From the NCBI RefSeq assembly GCF_030867095.1, contig NC_081824.1, positions 54,408,882 through 54,472,881 on the forward strand: a DNA stretch of 64,000 nt. The letters run 5' to 3'. The notes below the pieces were generated by a model, which saw nothing but the letters and a program-made list of their open reading frames with translations, was not told where the DNA came from and did not search any database. Of this stretch, positions 11,090-23,060 are shown piece after piece. The position numbers and the translations under genes are program-made. The stretch comes from Alligator mississippiensis. Its lineage: Eukaryota; Chordata; Crocodylia; Alligatoridae. The stretch's first letter is position 1; the number at the start of each line of letters is the position of its first letter.

Positions 11090-12060
11090 TGGGGAAACAA
11101 AATGCAGCAGGCAGGCAGATTGGTGGCTTGCCCACACCCCTGGGAGGGCTACAGGGGCTATGGCAGAGTCCTTCCATGGGTGTGAGCCCCTGATCTGCCT
11201 GCCAGATGAGTGAAGCTGGGTGCTGCCACCTGGGAACGGCATCAGCAAGATTGGTGCTGCCCCTGGTCCCAGGCAGCAGCACCCAGCTCCTCTCTTCCAG
11301 CTATCTTCAGGAGCTTACCTGCACCCCTGGGAGGGCTGCAGGGGCTGTCCCAGAGTCCTCCTGAGTGTGTGGGTTCCCAATCTGCCTGCCAGATGACAGA
11401 TCAGTGCTAGGTACAATTCACACTCAGTGCCAGGAAGATCAGTGCTGCCACTGACCCCAGGTGGCAGCACCCAGCTCCTGTCACCTGACTGACAGATTGG
11501 GGGCATGCACCCCTGAGAGGACTCCAGCATTGGCCCTGCAGCTCTCCTGGGGGTGCTGGCAGGTCCCTGATTGGCCTGCTGGCCGACAGGAGCCAGATGC
11601 TGTTGCCTGGGGCCAGCAGGGCTGGGGCAGATCAGCTCATGTAGACACCTGCCACTCCAATCCTGGGGCAGGGGAGGGTTCCCTCATGAGCTGATCTGCC
11701 CTGGGCCCTGCACCCTGCTCGAGCTGGCTCCAGTACGGAGCCAGGGCAGATCAGCTCGTGTGGGGTCCTGCTGACCCAAACCCATGGTGGGGGGTGGGTT
11801 CCCACACAAGCTGATTTGCCCTGAGCCCTGCACCCTCCTTCAGCCAGCTTTAGTACAGGGCCAGGGCAGATCAGCTTGTGTGGAGACACACCACCCCAAC
11901 CCCAGAGCCAGCTCAAGGAGGGTGTAGAGCCCAAGGCAGATCAGTTCGTGTGAGGACCCTCCCCCATCACCACTGGTGGTGTCTGCAGGTGGCCCTCGAT
12001 TGCTGCTGGCTGCTGTTGATGCCTCCAGCCACTTCTGCGGGTGGTTGCTGACCACTAATC
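11090..12060. repeat. GC-rich diverged tandem repeat block
   Basis: The first part (11090-11560) has two to three diverged copies of a unit of about 200 bp carrying CACCCCTGGGAGGGCT and CAGCACCCAGCTCC. The second part (11628-11950) has CAGATCAGCTCRTG at 11628, 11747 and 11867 (spacing 119-120 bp), each unit also holding an inverted copy such as AAGCTGATTTGCCC. Many short frames arise on both strands; none looks like a protein. The block sits between two parts of the antisense CR1. Confidence 0.65.
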
Positions 12061-12229
12061 GGTGCTTCCCACCCCCCCTCTGCCACCGACATCACCATGG
12101 TTGCCTGCGGTAGTTCTCCACTTGCCACTGCCATGTCCCTGCCGCTGCCACCACCACCTTCACTGCCTGTGGGCGGTCACTGTGCCCCCCCTAGTCTCTG
12201 GGGGCACATAGCATTCACGGTCTCCGCAC

Positions 12230-12425
12230 AGCACACTTTAGGCTCTTTTGATGAACTTCAGTTAAAACACTCTCACCACCATTTCTCAGTGCAGGGATGC
12301 TGATATATGTGATGCTCTGGGCACTTTAATTAGAGCAGCTCTAATTAAAGCATCCAGAGTGTCACATATATCAGAGCCACTCTAATTAAAGCACCTCCCC
12401 TCCCACTTCCCAGAGCATGCATATC
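12230..12425. mobile_element. foldback element with 40-bp palindrome
   Basis: GCTGATATATGTGATGCTCTGGGC...TTAATTAGAGC at about 12298-12338 is followed at once by its imperfect reverse complement to about 12378. A third ACTCTAATTAAAGCACC copy follows. It shares the ACTTTAATTAGAGCAGC core with the element at 2453-2805. Non-coding MITE-like remnant. Confidence 0.55.
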
Positions 12426-12639
12426 AACACCCTTAAAGTAGTTTCATCAAGGCAGTATTTCTTTAATCTTCCTTATGAGAATGTGACAGGAAACAGTGCT
12501 AAAATACTAGTTAAATTCAGGGTATATCATATTCACCCTCATCTTCTCATATAAAGAAACAGATTAAGTAAGTACTAAAAATCTATGTTGTCAGCTACTT
12601 ATTACCTATTATCCAGTTACTATCACTTGTTATCTTCCT

Positions 12640-12910
12640 TGTGTTGATTATATGCTCAAGGATCCCAGGTAACAAGTTAGGCTGACCAGTCTGTAATTTC
12701 CTGGGTCTTTCTTATATCCTTTTGTACTGATGACCACTATATTGATCCTTTTCTAGTTGCCTGATTTCCATGAGTTCTGAAAGATAATAGCCAATAGCTT
12801 TGCAATTACCTCAGCCACTTCCTTGAATATTATAGGGATGAATTTCATCATGATCTGCTGTTCTGATTTGAAAACATCCAGTTTGTCTACATGATCATCA
12901 CTAACCTAAT
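12640..12910 (-). mobile_element. old antisense CR1, N-terminal RT part
   Basis: CTGACCAGTCTGTAATTTCCTGGGT is antisense to the NYRPVSLTS region. It is followed by antisense 'VPIFKKG' and 'LEDW' counterparts. Orientation and order fit continuation of the antisense CR1 that starts at 9464, now separated by the GC-rich block and a foldback element. Confidence 0.65.
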
Positions 12911-12969
12911 TTTTGAAAATAGGACTTAACCATCTAAGTAAGTTTGGATTTTAAATCCATTTAATAAAA

Positions 12970-15900
12970 CTAGGGCAACTTTGTTTGTGGAGATTTTCAT
13001 ACTATTTTAAATCTAATTTATATAATTTAACTTGAGAGATACCAACTACCCATAAAGCATGCTAAGGTGGGAAGGTGGGAAGCAGGTGTTTAACATTGAA
13101 AAGAAAAAGCCCTTCATCTACTTTTGCATTATTTTGTGAAATCATGGGGGAAACAGATTAACAGCTGATAGACATGCTGGATGTCCAGGTGTCATGTTAT
13201 TACACTTTTCAACAGGTATTGAAAACACTTAAAATGTTGCCATTAAATGTCTCACAGTCTGGATATTTATCATCAGCATTATATTTATCATATGCAGTCA
13301 TGTCAATTCTGGGAATATAGTTGAATGTAATTGCTTTGCCTTCAGATTTATTGATATAGTTCTGAGCTGGTTGCAAGTATCTGCCCATTCATCACCAGGG
13401 TATTTGACTTGCAAATCCCTTTTACTATTTATGATGTGAGGATTTTTCCCTTGGGCAAGATTATTTATCCACTAAGAACTGGTAGAGGACAGGGACCTTT
13501 TCACACTCCAATGACACAGCCAAACCTGGCATTTAGTAGCTCAATGACACATCCCCTAAAGATTCTGAAGTTACTTTTTTTTGTTACAGACTTGCCAGAG
13601 CTTCCTATCTCTAAAGTGTGAGAAGGAAGTATCATATATTTCATTAAATACATTAGGTTACACCTAATGTAGAATTCTAACATTTCGTAGTTGTTGGAGT
13701 TCTATGGACAGTTATGCAACATGGGGGAACCTGTGTCATTTTAGACCTTCTAAAGACTTTACATCACACTGAAAAAGCTGTGTGGAGTGTAATGCATAAA
13801 CTGATCTTTAATTACCACAGACAGAAATTGTTTTTGGTTCAAAGGGAGGTCTCTTTTTCCTCTTATGTATTATAACTATTTTTCCCAGTCACTTTTTTCT
13901 GTGCCACTGCCTCTATCTTTCATTCACCACACCTGCTCCTTCCTGTCTCCAATTTCCACTTGCACAGACTATGTCTACAAGGCCAGTAGAGGCTGACCTG
14001 AGGGCTGCCCACAAGTCTGTACCTGCTAAACATTGACACCAAAAGCCCCAAAGATCAACCCTAGATGATAGTTTACCTCAGGCATGGAAGCTCTGCTGAA
14101 CTTCAAGGCCTGAGGCTCAGCATGCCTCTTGGCTTGCCCACCCTACAGCATATCTGGAACTTGCTCATGTGCTGCAGGCTGCAAGCACAGAAGGCCTTCC
14201 TGCAGCATCCCATTTTTTGACTTCCAGCCAACCTTTACCTCACTTTCTGGGTTTATTACCCCAGATTGGAACCAAGCCTAGGAGAGACAAGCAGTGTGCA
14301 GATTGATTCCTAGAAAGGCTCCACTTGAAGAAAAAGAAGCACAATGTGGATAGCCCTTGGTGTGGGTTAGACACATGGCTTAGGTTAGTTGTGGGGACCC
14401 TTAGGGTCAACTCTAAATTTCTGTGTAGACTTTCTCATGGTCCTCTTCCTGATCTTTCATCCCCCATGGTTCTCCTCCCCACTCCATTGGTCATAAGTCT
14501 TCTTTTTTATCCATCCTTATTTAGCTCTCCTCTCATTCTGTTAGCCACTGCAGTGGTTGAACAGGGTGAAAGGGGAACAGCGAGCAGAAAATGAGAGCAG
14601 CATTAACCCATCTCCCTAACACAGTGCTGGCACAGATGAAGAAGGTACTGCAAGAGTTAGACTTAATGCAGTTATAACTTTCCACCCTTCAGAGGGAGTG
14701 CTGGTGCTTCTTAAGGGATGGAGTGATGGCAGTAAGTCAAGCCTGAGCAGCAAAGGGCCTTTTTTTTTGTGGGTAGACACCAGAGTGCTACTGTTTCCCT
14801 CCTTTTTCCTGTCCTACCCACATGAGATCTCGAGAGTAGACTTTCTTCTTTTTCTGAATGTGGCTGATGAAAGGGGACCAGAAAAGTTTGCTGCTGGGAT
14901 CTTTGCTTTATGTGAGTCCCCTGCCAAACAGAAATCATTTAAAGTAGACAGCATAGTTCCGTAATGCCCTAAAGACTGTATACAGTTTTACAACTTAATA
15001 TACTTATTCAATGAGCATATTCTTCATATCCCTTTTAGGATCTGGGGTTTAGGTTTTATGTGTTAGCTCATCTTCTGCTTGACAATGCACTTTAAATTAA
15101 AGCATATCTGGGTGCTGATGATTTAAGTTCCTTTCTCAACATTTACAGCTGACATGGAATAGGCTTTCTGTTGGAACCTGATAGTTCTGTTTCCAGGTAT
15201 ATAATTCAACAGATTTCACAACCTTTACAGAGGTAGATGCTTTTGCCAATCTTGGCACAGTATCATTCTCCTGCATAAAGCATAAACATAAGCTCCTGCA
15301 TAAAGCACCACTTGATTTGTTTCTCCACAAGAATGCAGGAAAAGGCTGATATGACGGTGGAGCTTTGGTAAGAATCTTCAGCCACTTTGATCCTGCCTTT
15401 GCCATTGTCGCCTCAGGGTTTCTAGGCATGTATAGCTGAGGCCTGAGCAGTAGCTACAGAAACTGTCTGAGGCTCAGTAGTGGGGTTGCTTAGGTAAATC
15501 TCTATGATGGAACATCTCCAGACCAGTCCATCCTAACAATTCAAACAGCCGGCCAGATCTCTGCATAGCATGTCCAACAAAGTTGTCTCTTAGAAATGAT
15601 GTTGGCTCATATTTTCTAACTTGGATGAATAAATAAATAACCCATTTGGGGAAAAAAATGCTGCATATTGTAAATTTCCCTGAGGTCTTTAGCTCTGCAG
15701 GTATAGCATTTCTCTGAAAACTAGGGCCCTTTCATTTAGGAGTCCAAATAGGGATGTAGGTGCTTATTCACTTTAAGTAGATAATATAGTTTAGCACCCA
15801 ACTCCAGATGACTTTAGAGTTATGCTTCAAAGTCAAGTTTTTCTTATTTTCTTTTTTTCTATATTTCATTGTTATTATTGCTGCCTGTTTATGCATAAGA

Positions 15901-17765
15901 ATATCAACACATTCTGCACAAAGTAGAAAGCATATGAGATTTATGTGTTAATGAAATTGGTTTTGAACAATGTAATCTTGCGCTTATGAATTTTATGGTA
16001 AGAGGAATAATAGCTTTGATAGTAAAATCTGATTTTTTAAAAAGAGGAACTGTGCCCCATTTTTTTAGGCAACATTTTTTGTTAGTGTATGTAGTTTGCA
16101 GCTCTGTTTATATTGCTACATAACTGGCAATTTTAGAGCTCATGTTAATCAATTTAAATATAACCTAATTTGGAAATGATTTGCAATATGCATGTAGTAT
16201 CCTTTCATGTTTTTTAGTGCTGTTTGTTCTTGCTCAACACACTCTCAGTCACTCCTAAATAATGTTTCATCTGTTTGTCAGTATTGGATAAAGCATGCTC
16301 TGTTCTCTCAACTCCTGCTAGAATACTAAGTAAAAGCTGTCCAGAGCCCTGTGTAAATATTCAGGAAAGCACAGTGAGTTCCAAAGAACTGATAAGGTCA
16401 GCCACAAAATAAAGTGGCATTGGTGGGGACGGTTGATTTAACTGTATAATCACCTGAAAAGCATTCAGTATAGAATCAACTTTCTGAACACATGTAAATA
16501 AAGCAGCGTGACAGTATACCAGAGAGTTTTCTACTTAGCCTCATGAGCTCAATCGTGTTCTCTTTCTTCCCTGTCTTTTTAAAGTCAATTTTGATGTTGT
16601 TGAGGGACGTACAGTGAAAATTTGGTGTGTGGCAAAGGACAGGTTGGCGCCATGCAAACTTCCCCAGGGAGCTGCACTTATGAATGCCCTTCAGTTCTGA
16701 CACACCTTCCCCTTGCTCTCCCATTTTTGGGCCTCTTTTGAGCAGACACTGCCCACTGTCCCAAATGGTGCGGAGGCTTTCAAACACGGCCAAATTTGTA
16801 CTAAGGGCTAAACTGAAACCACCTAATCCATTTTCACTTGTGAGAAGCCTCAGGCAGGTTCTGATACAAGTCCAGTGAAATTATCTGAAATCAGAAACCA
16901 ACCCTGTTTTTTCATAAGGGAACAGCAGTGTAATAAGAGAGTGCTCTTTTTATATCCCCTTCCCCCATTTTTTTATTTAATTACTATAATTTTTCTTTAG
17001 TCTACTTCCCATTATCTTTGTCTTTCTACAGAAAAACTGTTTTGCAATTGCTGAATTGAGAAACATCTGTTTGACAAAGTTTGTGAAACAATCAGCTAAT
17101 TGGATAAGAATCCCGTGCTCCAAGGCTACCAGTCACAACACCACTGTGGCATTTCCAGCCAGCTAGCCGAAAAGATTATGTTAAATTGAGAAAGATGCTG
17201 CCCAGCTGACATGATTTGTAGTTTCCATGTGTTTCTTTAAGTCATTGGTGCCTGACTCCTTAAAGCAGATATCTTCAAAGCAGATCATAAACGAGACTCG
17301 TTCTATTGAAAATCGGTTCCTTTTAACTGCATCTCTCTCTTTCTCTCTCTCCAAACATCATCTTTTAGAACTTGAAAGATTCATGACGTTTCATACTCTG
17401 ATATCTCTCTCCACAGAGATGCTTATGTTACAGAAGGAGTTGCATAGCCCTTTTCATTTGTTAGCTCAAGGCAAGTTATCACAATTTTTGCTACACAGAT
17501 AAGAAAACTGAAATACATGTTGAATAACTTTGTCCAAAGCATTGCAGCAAATGATTGACAGAACTAAGACTAAAAGCCCTAACCCCACAACTACCAAGAC
17601 AGAGGCATGCCTATCAGACCAGAGCACCACCCATCAAATATATGTAACTGTACCTGTAGACAAAGCAGAACATTGTGAGAACCTGAGGCAAACAAATAAA
17701 ACAAGGGAAACAGAGCAGTAAAATAAAGGAATTTGGTAACAATTTTTCTCCTTTGCTTTTTTAAA
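12970..17765. other. EYS intron, no gene recognised
   Basis: Mostly AT-rich sequence with short frames that lack any family resemblance. A CT-rich run lies near 17325-17352. I looked on both strands for exon-like cysteine-spaced EGF or LamG coding segments and saw none. A GTCTACAAGGCC string near 13975 could be the worn end of a MITE. Confidence 0.5.
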
Positions 17766-17767
17766 CA

Positions 17768-17812
17768 ATCATAGAATTGAAAGGTTGGAAGGGACCTCAA
17801 AAGTCCATGCCA
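17768..17812 (-). mobile_element. CR1 3'-end fragment, antisense
   Basis: AATCATAGAATTGAAAGG followed by TTGGAAGGGACCTCAAAAG is the antisense CR1 3' terminus. Only about 45 bp remain. Confidence 0.7.
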
Positions 17813-17819
17813 AGAGTCT

Positions 17820-18600
17820 AGTTAAGGTTTAAAGCTTTTTATTGAATATGCTTTACAATTGCACTTTCCATCGGGCTGAGTAAATACCATTCCTTTGATT
17901 TTAAAAATACTATTTTCATGAACTAAAAATTATCTTGTATTTAAACTAATTTGAAGGCAGAGGATTCATCTTTGGTATTGCTTAATCTGGCTTTTATTTT
18001 AGACAGCTATACTTTGCTCATCTGTATGGTCTGAGACACACTTGCAATATCCTATAAACCGGACATCATGTTTGAAGGAGGCAAGATTTGCAGTCCAAAA
18101 ACCTGTGAAGAAAGTTCAAGGGACATTTTCCTTTTTTCTCTCACAAGGTGTATCTCCTGATAGGAGACAGAGAGGAAGCACCAGACTATGGCAACGTGTG
18201 TAGCAAACTTCCTCCATAAAGAATCCGATTATTTCATTAAAATGAAAATATTCTAAAGCTTTTCACTGAAGAATTATACAGGTCCCTGTGGCCCTAAGGT
18301 ACCTCATGAATGATCACAAGCAGATGAAGGCCTGCAACCATCCTCAGATGAGTGACCAAAGTAGATCTATACCTAGCGTAGGGAAGGAAAAGTCCTATAT
18401 TTCATACCAAAATCTGTTTAGGAAACAGATTGTTCAGGTGCGTCAGTGCTATGTATTTAGGTTATGTAAGCTAGGTACATATTTAGGTTACCACAAAACT
18501 TCAGAGATGTAAGGATTGCACTTCATCTAGTCCAGGGCTTTCCAGCCAAAAGATCATGAACCGCAGAGGTCACAAAGGGAATGGGGGAGTGTTGTGAGGC
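17820..18600. other. intron sequence, nothing recognised
   Basis: AT-rich; short frames only. No repeat or exon recognised. Confidence 0.45.
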
Positions 18601-18607
18601 AGTAAAG

Positions 18608-18900
18608 CAGTGCTTCTCAATCTTTTAAGACTCAAAGTGCCCTTCAAAAGATTGAAAGCACCCTTGGAAAATACAGCTTTTAGTTTTCACTTCATTTTTG
18701 ACTGAAGAAAAATAACGATGCAATTCTTATGTTGTAAAGAATTCAGAAAGACCAAAACAGGTCAGAAAGTGTTTAACGTTGCTGATACCTATTTATGATC
18801 TCTGGATTTATCTTGTGAATCATGTTTGCACAGCTAACAGTACTAACACTTAATTCACCCTATGGTACCCTTGAAAGGACCTCAGCCATGAAAATCTTGC
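18608..18900. mobile_element. hAT-like non-autonomous element, copy 1
   Basis: Begins CAGTGCTTCTCAATCTTTT, a hAT-type end. The inner part (CAGCTTTTAGTTTTCACTTC, GAAAGACCAAAACAGGTCAG, GCTGATACC) is homologous to 35486-35705, so the two are copies of one family. Confidence 0.6.
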
Positions 18901-18904
18901 TGTG

Positions 18905-20510
18905 AGTAAGGCAATACCAAGTGGCTGAGATGGACAATTATATTAAAAGACATTTGACAAAACTGTGTGGCCAGCTCTCACATGATGGCAGCAACCCAAC
19001 AAAAGATGAGGACATCCAGTTGAAAACGAGAATGGTTTGATGTCTGTAGGTGACTGATTCTGGACGTGGAAAACTAGCATGGATTGGTAGGTGGACATGG
19101 TACTGCAGATGTGGGATGCCCAGAAGTGGTGGGAGAGCTGTCAGAATGAGGAAGTCAACATTTCTAGGAATTTGCACAGAACCAGCTCCAAAGCAGAGCA
19201 AGAGGACCCCCTACATGAGGATCCCCTTGAGCATGGAGAAGTGAGTAGCAACAGGGAACTGGAAGGTAACAACTCCTGACTGCTATGAGCCAACTATGAA
19301 CCAATTTCAGATGGGCAAATCTATTGCAGGTACTGCTGTGCATGATGTATGCACCTTCCTGAAAAAGTACTCTTCCTCCTCTGTCATAGAAGGTCATTAA
19401 TGCTTGAGATTCCCCAGTTGTATTGGAATGACAGATGGAACACAGTTCAATTCTTCCTCCCCAAGCCTTGGAGTTCATAAATAGGGCTTTTTCCCATTGT
19501 GCAGCAAGGTCTAGTTGATCACTGTAGGAGATTCATCCATACTAATGATGAGTGCTCCTGAGAAGTGCACAATGCTGAATTTTTCAACAGCTCCTCCTTG
19601 GTTTCTCTGAGAGAAGAGAGGTTTGCCATACCTCCTTGCATGACAGAGAAAAACAGTGTAAGGTTATCTCCACTGATATTCTGTGAATTTGCCTACTTAA
19701 CTGTGCCACGGATCAGCCAGAAGAGATTGCAGAAGGAAACTGCTTAACTGACAGAGCAATTGCAGGATGACTGTTGAATGAATCTTTGAGCAGCTGATGT
19801 CAAGGTGATGTGAACTCAGTGTCAGGATGGATGCAGGTAGGAGGTACATGCTTGGGGTTTAGGTGCCAGTTGTATCCTGCACAACATCTGCCAGAGCAAG
19901 GATGGGGACCTGTGCAAGTGTCAGGATGTGAAGCAAGAGAGACTGACAGAGTGGTTAGAACAGCCAGAGCCATGACTAGTATGTAGTGACAACCAGGAGA
20001 GAGATTTTATTTGAGAGATACCGACAACCAAGTGTGTGCAAACTATGCTTACATGCTACCAGGGCTCCATGGAGGAGCAGAGCAGTGAATCTGCATGCAG
20101 GAAGATTGCTTGCACTCTTTCTCTTCTTGGGATCATCAGCAGTGGCTGTGCTGGGAGGACTGCCTTTGTGTTATTTTTGCTCCGCACACTGAATACCTGG
20201 AACAGACTCCTTGCTTGTAAGGCTGACTGTCTTTTTTACTTTTCTTTTAGAAAGAGATTTGTATTTATTGAGCTGTCCCCATCTCATGAAATGTGCATCT
20301 GTTAAGCGTAAATTATTAGTAGTGCAGCTGCATTTGGCTTGCTGGCTTCTCATGTAGCGGGCTAATAGTGTATGGGAATCTCATTTAACAACTGACTTTT
20401 GCATCTGTTGGGCAGAATGAATAGCAATGCTTTTGAACTATAAACAAATATTTTATTGACGAACAAGTGTAAAACTCACCAGTCCAGACTTGGGAACAAA
20501 TGCAAAAGTA
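18905..20510. other. intron sequence, nothing recognised
   Basis: Short overlapping frames on both strands (for example around 19050-19280 and 19164-19478) have no recognisable domain or splice support. No repeat identified. Confidence 0.4.
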
Positions 20511-21499
20511 GGATTTATACCAGTACTTCTCAGCTGGTTCGGTGGCACCCCAGGGTACTGAGAGGTCACCTCGGGGGGCTCCTCATCATGCAGGCTCCAC
20601 CTCCACAGCTAGTTAGAAGTGCTCCAAGCAGCTGTAGCATATGCATGTCCTCCTGGCTGCAGTAGGGTTTTCTGACACAAAGTGGGCAGGAGAGCTGGCT
20701 TATGCTGCAGCCCATCTTATCATGGCACCTGCTCCCTCCCCCCTCCCCTGGTCTTCTTGGAAACAGAAGCACATCAGACAGTTCCACCTCCCCTCAATGT
20801 ACCTTTGCTTCTGGGAGATGCCACATGGGGTTCGACCAGGAAGGGCTGCAGCACTAAAGGCTGTTCTGCCTGTTTTAGGCTGATCATGCTTAATGAAGAG
20901 AGCCTTAACATAGGAGAATACACATGATGCAGCTTACCTGGGTGGCTGTGGGAGGTGTATGGAGCAGTTTTACCTGCTTTCAGCTATTTATGGTGGCAGC
21001 CGCTACATCCTAGCTCAGAAAAAGAGGTAAGCTGAGGCAGTCGGTTTCATTTTGGAGGAGCCATGCAGTGTAAGTTATTTTTGTATAAAATCTCCTACAG
21101 TCACTGGACATTGAATTAACTCTTCATGAACTCCTCAAACAGATACAATTAACTCACTGTCTAAACAGGCAGAGCAAGAGACACAGTAACTCAGATTCAA
21201 TAAGGATTTTTTAAAAATGGTCAAAGTCTCTAACAGTTTTCAGAAAAATAAAAGATCTACAGTGTGTCTGCTTGTAACTCTTCAATGGTGCCCTGTTTTG
21301 AATGATTAAAAATCATATGCCTACTCAGAGGAAGTCTTGAATGAAGAGTGTTGCTATTGATTTATATCTGAGTGATTCAAAGATATATTTTGGCTAATCA
21401 TGTCCAACTCCCTCTTTCAATCCAAGAAGGTTTTTTATGTCCTCTCTATGCCTCTTCTATGTACTTTCCATCGAAAACACATGAAGCACATTGCAATAG

Positions 21500-21595
21500 T
21501 ACAGGGATGCTCAACCTGGGATTCTGTCATATTAAAAAAAAAAAATTGTGGAGGGTTCTCTGATGCTAAAAAAAGGTTGAGAACCACTGATTTAG
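21500..21595. mobile_element. very short hAT-like MITE
   Basis: Inverted ends CAGGGATGCTCAACCT and, as reverse complement of the right side, CAGTGGTTCTCAACCTTTTT enclose about 95 bp with an A-rich centre. The ends resemble the elements at 18608 and 35486. Target duplication not clear. Confidence 0.6.
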
Positions 21596-22007
21596 AAGAA
21601 TACAACCTACCAGGGGAAATGTGAATGGTATGAAAGCCAACTATGAATAAGTGCAAGAAAGAAAATAGTACAAATTTAGCAAGCCTAGGTGCCCTTCAGT
21701 CTTTGTGCTGGGTATAGCTATGAAGGAGGTGGGGGAGAACTCTTCCAATTATAAATCCATGGTCCCTGGAGTCTGGAGAGGTAGGGGATCAAGCTGGTCC
21801 TCAGTACAGCACCCAGAAGGTATTATACTCCCAGTCAACGATCTATTGCCAGGGGCTTGCTACTTATGTACTTCGGGCTTTTGAGCTAAGATCAAGATTG
21901 ATTGGGTGGTGAATGGGAAGACCATCAGCCTGAGCCATATAGGCCAGAAAGGAAAGAAGGGTGCTATGAGCACAGCTTTGTGCCCTAGATGGTGCTGGAT
22001 GACACCT

Positions 22008-22718
22008 GGCATGTGCAGTGGCATGGCTGGACATCTCCAATGCCTTTGTTTCCATGCCCCACCACCACATTTTCACCATCTTGGACTCTATCATTACTGC
22101 CCAGGGCAAGAAAATGAGGCACCTGAGGGATGGCACCCGAGGCACCTCCACATGGGAACACCTATCCTTTACCTGGGAGAAGCAGATGCTGGAGGAAACT
22201 ATCCGTAGGATTGTGAAGGATGCCTCCAAGCTGGATTCATCCTTGCTGGTCTCCAGCAGAAGATCAATGTGGCGAACACATTCCTTATACCACACATGTC
22301 ATTCATCCTGAGAGGCTCAGCAGTCTTCAATATCCCTCTCAAGAAGGTACATGATGAGCTGAAATGGCTGCTGAAGAAGTGGCTGCACCTGCCACTCTGG
22401 GCCAGCAACAAGATCTTGCATGTCCTCCACCAGCAAGTGCCAATATCGTCCTCATGGGTGAGCTCTGTGATGTTGTGGTGGTCACCCACACCTTTTGTCT
22501 CAGGTCACCATCCCATTTGAGGACTGGCAGCAAGCCTTTGTTAAAGCCCATGAGCAGAAGGTGGCAAAGTATCAGCTGCCGGTGGACACCCTGAGGAGCC
22601 AGGGAAACAAGGTGATGGTCATGGTGCTGATGGTTGGCGTGCCTGGAGCATGGAATCCCAGCAACAAGAGTCTCCTGAACACCTGCCAACTATCCCACCA
22701 CTATGCCAAACTGATGAG
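22008..22718 (+). mobile_element. R2-group LINE fossil, RT and C-terminal region
   Basis: Frames on the plus strand match an R2-type non-LTR retrotransposon. AWLDISNAFVSMPHHHIF at 22021 is RT motif A. About 250 bp later comes ANTFLIPHMSFILRG, then LKKWLHLPLWASN, LMGELCDVVVVTHTF and a C-terminal stretch with the GAWNPSN string. The segment between motif A and the LIPHMSF part is too short, so the FADD-bearing core is deleted. Reading shifts between frames at about 22450 and 22500. R2 elements normally insert in 28S rRNA genes; this is a dead copy in an EYS intron. Clade is inferred from remembered motifs. Confidence 0.7.
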
Positions 22719-22951
22719 CAGGGATCTAGGTTTTCCCTGACAAAACAAAAATCCCTAATTTTTGGATTTAAAAAAGGAACCCAAAATCCACATTTTTCCA
22801 TGATTAAAATGAAACACCACTACAGATATATCTATTTATTAGTGGCATTTCATTTTAATCACAGAAAAGGTGTATTTTGGGTTCCTTTTTTTAATCTTAA
22901 AATTGGGGAATTTCATTTCTATCAGAGAAAACCAGGATCCCTGCTGATGAG
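22711..22951. mobile_element. 225-bp hAT MITE inserted in the R2-group LINE
   Basis: Element 22719-22943 is flanked by exact 8-bp repeats CTGATGAG (22711-22718 and 22944-22951). The ends are CAGGGATCTAGGTTTTC and, as reverse complement, CAGGGATCCTGGTTTTC. Almost the whole element is a hairpin with arms of about 100 bp (GGAACCCAAAAT pairs with ATTTTGGGTTCC). LINE coding similarity stops at the left edge and resumes at the right edge. The 201-codon frame crossing it is accidental. Confidence 0.9.
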
Positions 22952-23060
22952 GCACTTCATGGTGTCTGACACTATCACATATTTAATGGACATCTATACT
23001 GAACGCATGACAGGTGAGTGCCAGATTGTAGACTCTAACAGACCACAGGTAAGAAGTGAT
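22944..23060 (+). mobile_element. R2-group LINE fossil, C-terminal remainder
   Basis: Immediately after the MITE the frame reads LMRHFMVSDTITYLMDIYTE, which continues the C-terminal tail of R2-type proteins (RLMVSDTIRWSRDIYTEHITG in my memory). Sequence to about 23470 may be the LINE's 3' untranslated part, but I cannot show that. Confidence 0.65.
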
